Shown one piece after another: positions 58,229 through 64,000 of a stretch of 64,000 bases of DNA; positions within the stretch are counted from its first letter, which is position 1; every line of letters begins with the position of its first letter. Both the position numbers and the translations under genes were made by a program. The DNA is from an uncultured Myxococcales bacterium (GTDB lineage: Bacteria > Myxococcota_A > UBA9042). The notes below the pieces were generated by a model. The model worked only from the letters and a program-made list of their open reading frames with translations. It was not told the origin of the DNA and searched no databases. The stretch lies in contig CALENB010000047.1 in the NCBI GenBank assembly GCA_937910235.1, positions 16,326 to 80,325 on the forward strand, given 5' to 3'.

Positions 58229-59080
58229 TCAGACCTCCGGCACGACTTTGAGGGCGGCCTGCCCCATGCGAATGGGCGAGCCAAGGGGCAGCGCTGGCGC
58301 GAGGTCGGCGCGCTCGAAGAGCAGGACAACCGTAGACCCCATCTCAAACACACCGAACTCGTCGCCGCGAGCAAAGGGGACGGGCGTGCCGACTCGAACT
58401 CGGCCACTGGCGGGGAGGCCGGCGTTGCTCTTCACATCGGAGAACGCCACGGACATGTGGCCGACAAACGTCGCGCCAACCATGATGAGCGCGGCGCGGC
58501 CAAACTCGGTGTCAAAGTGACCGATGATGCGTTCGTTGCGCGCGAAAAGGCCGGGAACATGGGCCAGACCGACCGAGTTCACAGGAAACAGCGCGCCCGG
58601 CAAGTACCGCCATGACGTCAGCTCGCCCCGCCAAGCACAGTGCACGCGGTGGTAGTTGTGGGGCGCCAGATAGATCACCGCATAGCTTCCGTGGCGGTAC
58701 GCATCGGCGTCATTGCTGTCCCCAACCAGGGCATCGAGGCTGTACTCGACGCCTTTGGCCTGCACCAGCCTGCCTTCACCGAGCGACCCAAACGCGGACA
58801 GCTTGCCATCCGCGGGAGACGGCACAAAACCCGGCTCCGACTCGATGGTCCGCTCGCCAGCTTTGAGCTTGCGCGTGAAGAAGTCCTGAAACGTGTCGAA
58901 CTCCGCGACACCGAGCGCCGCCTCTTCGAGATTGACGTTGTAGAGGCGCGCAAACGTCCGAATCGCGCCATGCACGACCGGCGCTGGCGGCCGCGCCGTT
59001 ACCAAGCGATGCATGACTTTGGAGAGCCGTGGATCGCCGATTGCGCGCATCCAAATCGGCGGTTGCGTGTGCGTGGCCAT
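58229..59080 (-). CDS. psd: Phosphatidylserine decarboxylase proenzyme
   Basis: FDTFQDFFTRKLKAGER; YLAPHNYHRVHCAWRGEL; GSTVVLLFE; 284-aa PSD fold. Confidence 0.92.
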   Translation of the reverse strand: MATHTQPPIWMRAIGDPRLSKVMHRLVTARPPAPVVHGAIRTFARLYNVNLEEAALGVAEFDTFQDFFTRKLKAGERTIESEPGFVPSPADGKLSAFGSLGEGRLVQAKGVEYSLDALVGDSNDADAYRHGSYAVIYLAPHNYHRVHCAWRGELTSWRYLPGALFPVNSVGLAHVPGLFARNERIIGHFDTEFGRAALIMVGATFVGHMSVAFSDVKSNAGLPASGRVRVGTPVPFARGDEFGVFEMGSTVVLLFERADLAPALPLGSPIRMGQAALKVVPEV

Positions 59081-59090
59081 GCGGTGCTCC

Positions 59091-60011
59091 CTAGCTGACG
59101 AAGGTGGCGTCGAGGCTGCTCACCACCTCGCGAAGGCGGGTGTGGCGGACCGCGAGGTCGTTCATCGTGATGATCTCGAGGCGGTCCACGCTGAAGTCCT
59201 GGACGCAGTACGACGCCGCGAGGGTGCCGGACACCATGGCCTGCTTGAGGCTGTCGAGGCTGAAATCCTCGGCGCGGGCGAGGTAGCCGATGAATCCACC
59301 AGCGAACGTGTCGCCGGCGCCGGTCGGGTCGATGACCTCGGCGAGCGGCACAGCGGGCACCAGACCCGTGTGGTCTTTCGCGAACAGCCAAGCGCCGTGC
59401 TCGCCGCGCTTGATGACGACCACGTCGGGCCCCATCGTCATGATCGTCTTCGCTGCCTCGAGCATGTTGCCCGAGTCGCTGAGGGCAAAGGCCTCCTCGT
59501 CGTTGAGCAGGAGCAGGTCGATGCGTTTCATCACCTGTTCGAGGTGTGCGCGCTCGCCGTTGATCCAGAAATTCATCGTATCGAGCGCCACGAACTTCGG
59601 CGCGGTCATCTGCTCGAGGACGCTCAGCTGCAGGCGGGGGTGAATATTCGCCAAGAACACGACCTCAGCGTCGCGCAATTCAGCCGGGATCTCGGGCTCA
59701 AAGGACGAAAACACGTTGAGCTCGGTGAACAGGGTCTCGCGGGTCTCGAAGTAGCGGGAGTAGCGCCCGCCCCACCGAAACGTCTCGCCCGGCACCTGCT
59801 GGACCCCGGCGAGGCCGACGCCGCGATCTCGCAGGCGGGCCAGATCAGACGCGGCAAAATCGTCGCCGACGACCGCGACGACTTCCGTCGGGGCAAAAAG
59901 CGAGGCCGCGAGGGAGAAATAGGTCGCCGAACCGCCAAGGGCACGATCCCGCTTGCCGGCCCAGGTCTCCACGGAGTCATAGGCCATGGAACCGACGACG
60001 AGCACTTTCAT
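59091..60011 (-). CDS. PfkB-family carbohydrate/nucleoside kinase
   Basis: MKVLVVGSMAYDSVETWAGKRDRALGGSATYFSLAA; DPTGAGDTFAGGFIGYLA. Confidence 0.9.
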   Translation of the reverse strand: MKVLVVGSMAYDSVETWAGKRDRALGGSATYFSLAASLFAPTEVVAVVGDDFAASDLARLRDRGVGLAGVQQVPGETFRWGGRYSRYFETRETLFTELNVFSSFEPEIPAELRDAEVVFLANIHPRLQLSVLEQMTAPKFVALDTMNFWINGERAHLEQVMKRIDLLLLNDEEAFALSDSGNMLEAAKTIMTMGPDVVVIKRGEHGAWLFAKDHTGLVPAVPLAEVIDPTGAGDTFAGGFIGYLARAEDFSLDSLKQAMVSGTLAASYCVQDFSVDRLEIITMNDLAVRHTRLREVVSSLDATFVS

Positions 60012-60099
60012 ACAAACCTCATGGACGCGGCGCGCCACGTGCGGCGGGCGGCGGGGGCGGAAGTAGCGGCGCCGGCTAGCGGTTTGGCGCCGCCCGCGC

Positions 60100-60963
<864 letters not shown>

Positions 60964-61014
60964 TGAAGACTCCTCAGTCTTAGCCGTCGTCGATTCGAGC
61001 GCCGGCGCAGTCCT

Positions 61015-61124
61015 GCCCGACTTGGGGTGCTGGTCCGGCGTGGGGTTGGTTGTCCGTCCGAGATGGGCTCGCCAGTCGGACGCCGGATCTCCGGTCGGAC
61101 GTGGGACAGCTAGTCCGACGTGGG
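61015..61124. repeat. Degenerate 19-bp repeat spanning the mtnP-PilZ gap and the PilZ stop codon
   Basis: Core gtcSgacgtggg-like at 61056, 61075, 61094 and 61113 (exact 19-bp spacing), with looser copies at 61015 and 61033. Confidence 0.75.
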
Positions 61125-61529
61125 TGCGGCTTCGTCCGTCGGACCCTCGTCGTCGCCGTCTTCAAGTCGCTGCGCCACAAAGGCCGCGATGGCGTCGTGC
61201 TGCGCGTTGGAGAGGTCGACAAAGGCGACAGCTAGGCCGTGGGCGTAGCCGTTCACCCGGCGCATCGCCACGACCTCGCCGCGCACCTGGATGGGCGCCT
61301 CGAGCTCCGGAAGCTCAAACTCAAGCACCATGTGCTCACGATCGATGGCGCTTCTCTGGGAGTAAGAGTGGCTCTCGATGAAGAGCCCGCTCGCCGACAG
61401 GTTGGTGGCTGGGTGCACCCACATGCGGTCTCCGTCGTGTTCGCGGACGAACATCTCGACGGCGACACGCTGCGCGGAGCGCCGGTCTTCTGGGGCGAGA
61501 TCGCTGTCAGTCGTCTTGGCGTCGCTCAT
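61110..61529 (-). CDS. PilZ domain protein
   Basis: DRRSAQRVAVEMFVREHDGDRMWVHPATNLSASGLFIES. Confidence 0.85.
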   Translation of the reverse strand: MSDAKTTDSDLAPEDRRSAQRVAVEMFVREHDGDRMWVHPATNLSASGLFIESHSYSQRSAIDREHMVLEFELPELEAPIQVRGEVVAMRRVNGYAHGLAVAFVDLSNAQHDAIAAFVAQRLEDGDDEGPTDEAAPTSD

Positions 61530-61934
61530 GCACTCACCTCGTGCGGCCTTGTGGCGGCTGAGTCTTCTGAGGGGGGCGGGAGGATACGGGAAGGGTCGGC
61601 CCAGGGTCAACGTCTTCGTCTGTACTCGCCTGCGTCTCGCGCCGCGGCCGCCGCGAGACCGAGCGCGGGGCGCGCGCCCAAGCCCAGCAAGCTGAGCTCT
61701 CCCACCGCGTACGGGCTTGGGCGTTTCTCGCAAGCCCGGGCAGCCGAGTTGTGCAGGATTGACCGGGTTTGGATTGGTCCCCATGCAGGCTAGCCTCCCG
61801 GATGTGGGGGAAGGCGGAGACGCGGGCGCAGCAGCTGAAGAGGTGAGCCGGCAGCGAGTGACACCTGAACGGCAAAGACCACCGCAGGCGACGCCGAAGC
61901 GACGCCCGCGGTGGCCCGAGCTAGTTCAGCGGGA

Positions 61935-64000
61935 CTAGCGAACCCAGAAGTACGTCGTGTTGACGTTCACACTTCCCTTGGCGACGCCGTTGCCAGCGGT
62001 GCCGGACCAACCACCGCCCCAGGATGAGCAGCCGTCGTTGTTGCCGCCGCCGCCCTTGCCGCCATAGTACGACCCCGTGCCTTGCCAGCCCTTGCTGTTG
62101 CAGCCGCAGACGTTCGATGTCTCGCCCTTCTGCTTCACGCCCCAGCTCGTGTCGCCCGGGACTTTCGCGCCGGCGTAGGCGCGACAGAACGCCGCGTCAT
62201 TCGGGTTGGCGAGCTGCTTATTCAAGTCGGCGTCGTTGGAAGAGAAGTTCTTCAGCGGGACCATCTCTCCCGCGGCGCCGGCGGCGGTGACAGGCTGATT
62301 GGCGACAGCGTCGGCGAACAAGTCCGCGGTCGCGGTGAACTTCTGGTAGCGGTAGGCCGTCGCAGCCGTGCACCAGGTCAGGCGCGCGTCGTTGTACTGC
62401 GTCTTGAATGCGAAGCGCGGCCCGATGAACCCGGCGGCTGTGGCCTGAGCCAGCTTCGTCGTGTCCACGCTGGCGCTCTCCTTGGCCATCTGCGCCATGA
62501 TGCCGGTGCTGTTCTTCGGGTTGGGTGCACCGGCGGGCTCAAAGCCCACGAGTGTCCATCCGCCGCCGTCGATGAGCATGTCGCACTGCACCTCGAACGC
62601 CGGCTTGATAGCGTCCGGCTGCACCAAATACCGGCCGCTCTTGGCCGCAGCGTTGCTGTCCAGCTCAGCCTTGCAGCTGACCGGGCAGTTCTTCGACGCG
62701 ACACAACCAGCGTTCAAGACCGTCGCGCCAGGCTTGAAGATCTCCAAGCACTTCTCCGTCGAGGGATCTGCGCATTTGCCTTCCTTGCAGAACTCGCCGG
62801 CCTTGCAGCAAGCGCCGCCGCACACCGCGCCGCCCGTGCTGCACTTACACGAGCTGCTCGCCGCGTCACACGCGAACGGCGCTGCACAAGCGCTCGCGCC
62901 ACCGGTCGTCGGGCAGCAGCCCTCGCCGAACGCGCCGCACTTCTTGGTGCAGACGCTGCCCTTGGCCAGATCGACCGAGAGCACGAGGCCTTCCGGATTC
63001 GGACAGCCAGCGTTGCTGAAGTTGACGACGGCCACAACAAGCTCGTTCTCACCTGCCTTGTAGTAGCCCTTCCAGCCAGCGAAATCGATGCCGTTACCGG
63101 TGAAGCTTGAGTTCGGGAAGGAACTCTTGAACTGGGTGACCTCCTTGTTGTTGATCCAAATCTTCGTGATCACGTTGTCGGCCCAGAGCTTGCCCTGCAG
63201 GCTCGTCGCCGCCGCCGTCGCCGCGTTAATGAGATTGAACTTCACGCGGTAGTAGTAGATCTGACCGTTGGCGCACACCTTCGGATCAACGCAGGTCTTA
63301 CTCGTCGCGTTCCAGCCCTCAGCTGTGACCCATTGCGCGGCCTTGCTCGCGTCGACGGTGTGCCAGCTGCCGACGCACTTCTGCACGACCTTTGACGGCT
63401 GCCACGTGAGTGTAGCTGGTGGAGTTGCAGGCGTGGACTTGACGGCGTCCAAATTGCCCTGCTGCGTCGTGTTGGGCCACGATGTGCCCAGCGCGACGTG
63501 CCAACGGATATCGTCGCCTCCCAGTTGAGCCTGCTTGCCTGCGCCATCCGACCCAGTGTTGATGTCGACCGAGCTCGCGCACTCGTAGCCGTCCTCGATC
63601 TTGCAGTCTTTGCTGCAGCCGTCGCCGTCCTTGGTGTTGAGGTCGTCGCACTCTTCTTGGCCCTCGAGGACCGCGTTGCCGCACACAGCGTTCTTCTTGC
63701 AGACGCTCTTGAGGTCGCCCGTGCAGGTGAAGTTCGCGTCGACCTTGCACTTGGTGCAGCCGTCATTGTCTGCGGAATTGCCGTCGTCGCAGGCCTCAGC
63801 GCCCATGATCAGGCCATCGCCGCAGACGTTAGCCGCGCATTTTGCCGTCGCGCCGGTGCCTTCGCACTGCGACACGTTCATGTCGACCATGCCAACCGCG
63901 TAGCCGTGCTGATCGGGCATGGTGCCGCCCAGCGACTTGATGGTGCAGCTCACCTTGGTGGTACCTGCCGGCAACGTGAAGAAGCTGAGGCCCTCGGTCT
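61935..64000 (-). CDS. Secreted Cys-rich (DUF4215-like repeats) protein with C-terminal fibrinogen-like domain; N-terminus beyond right edge
   Basis: Frame open to the window end; the TTG at 63974 is not a convincing start. CGDGLIMGAEACDDGNSADNDGCTKC, CGNAVLEGQEECDDLNTKDGDGCSKDC, then CDMLIDGGGWTLVGFEP. Confidence 0.8.
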   Translation of the reverse strand, partial: TEGLSFFTLPAGTTKVSCTIKSLGGTMPDQHGYAVGMVDMNVSQCEGTGATAKCAANVCGDGLIMGAEACDDGNSADNDGCTKCKVDANFTCTGDLKSVCKKNAVCGNAVLEGQEECDDLNTKDGDGCSKDCKIEDGYECASSVDINTGSDGAGKQAQLGGDDIRWHVALGTSWPNTTQQGNLDAVKSTPATPPATLTWQPSKVVQKCVGSWHTVDASKAAQWVTAEGWNATSKTCVDPKVCANGQIYYYRVKFNLINAATAAATSLQGKLWADNVITKIWINNKEVTQFKSSFPNSSFTGNGIDFAGWKGYYKAGENELVVAVVNFSNAGCPNPEGLVLSVDLAKGSVCTKKCGAFGEGCCPTTGGASACAAPFACDAASSSCKCSTGGAVCGGACCKAGEFCKEGKCADPSTEKCLEIFKPGATVLNAGCVASKNCPVSCKAELDSNAAAKSGRYLVQPDAIKPAFEVQCDMLIDGGGWTLVGFEPAGAPNPKNSTGIMAQMAKESASVDTTKLAQATAAGFIGPRFAFKTQYNDARLTWCTAATAYRYQKFTATADLFADAVANQPVTAAGAAGEMVPLKNFSSNDADLNKQLANPNDAAFCRAYAGAKVPGDTSWGVKQKGETSNVCGCNSKGWQGTGSYYGGKGGGGNNDGCSSWGGGWSGTAGNGVAKGSVNVNTTYFWVR

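Noticed and set aside
61935-63974. Start at TTG 63974 for the fibrinogen-domain protein
   Set aside because: The frame stays open to the window edge and there is no signal peptide at this point, so the gene is more likely truncated by the window

Overview
GC-rich window of ordinary chromosomal character. Gene content suggests a Myxococcota-like or other deltaproteobacterial-type lineage, but taxonomy is inferred only. I support about 50 CDSs, mostly on the minus strand. I see no rRNA, tRNA, CRISPR array or transposon. Main blocks: (1) a V-type ATPase operon in the order E, DUF2764-like, A, B, D, I, K, followed by a divergent PlsX-like protein, an APP1-like HAD phosphatase and a HEAT-repeat lipoprotein; (2) a THUMP methyltransferase, Lon protease, a TPR protein and an SDR oxidoreductase; (3) a compact envelope cluster of a porin, a 1333-aa CehA/McbA-type PHP lipoprotein and a small TM protein; (4) a group of large secreted Cys-rich, P-domain and repeat proteins (31968-40195), plus a fibrinogen-like-domain protein cut by the right edge; (5) housekeeping genes including nth, valS (archaeal/rickettsial type), rpoZ, greA, tsaE, mgtE, psd, a PfkB kinase, mtnP and PilZ. 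The most notable signals are: locus-specific short tandem repeats of 6-21 bp, several in 5' leaders or between genes; nested cysteine-repeat architecture; a Ser/Thr kinase with DFS in place of DFG; Na+-ligand-like residues and an unusual leader in the ATPase K subunit; a PlsX paralogue with altered motifs; and an endonuclease III lacking the fourth Fe-S cysteine. No claim of a wholly new defence or mobile system is supported.
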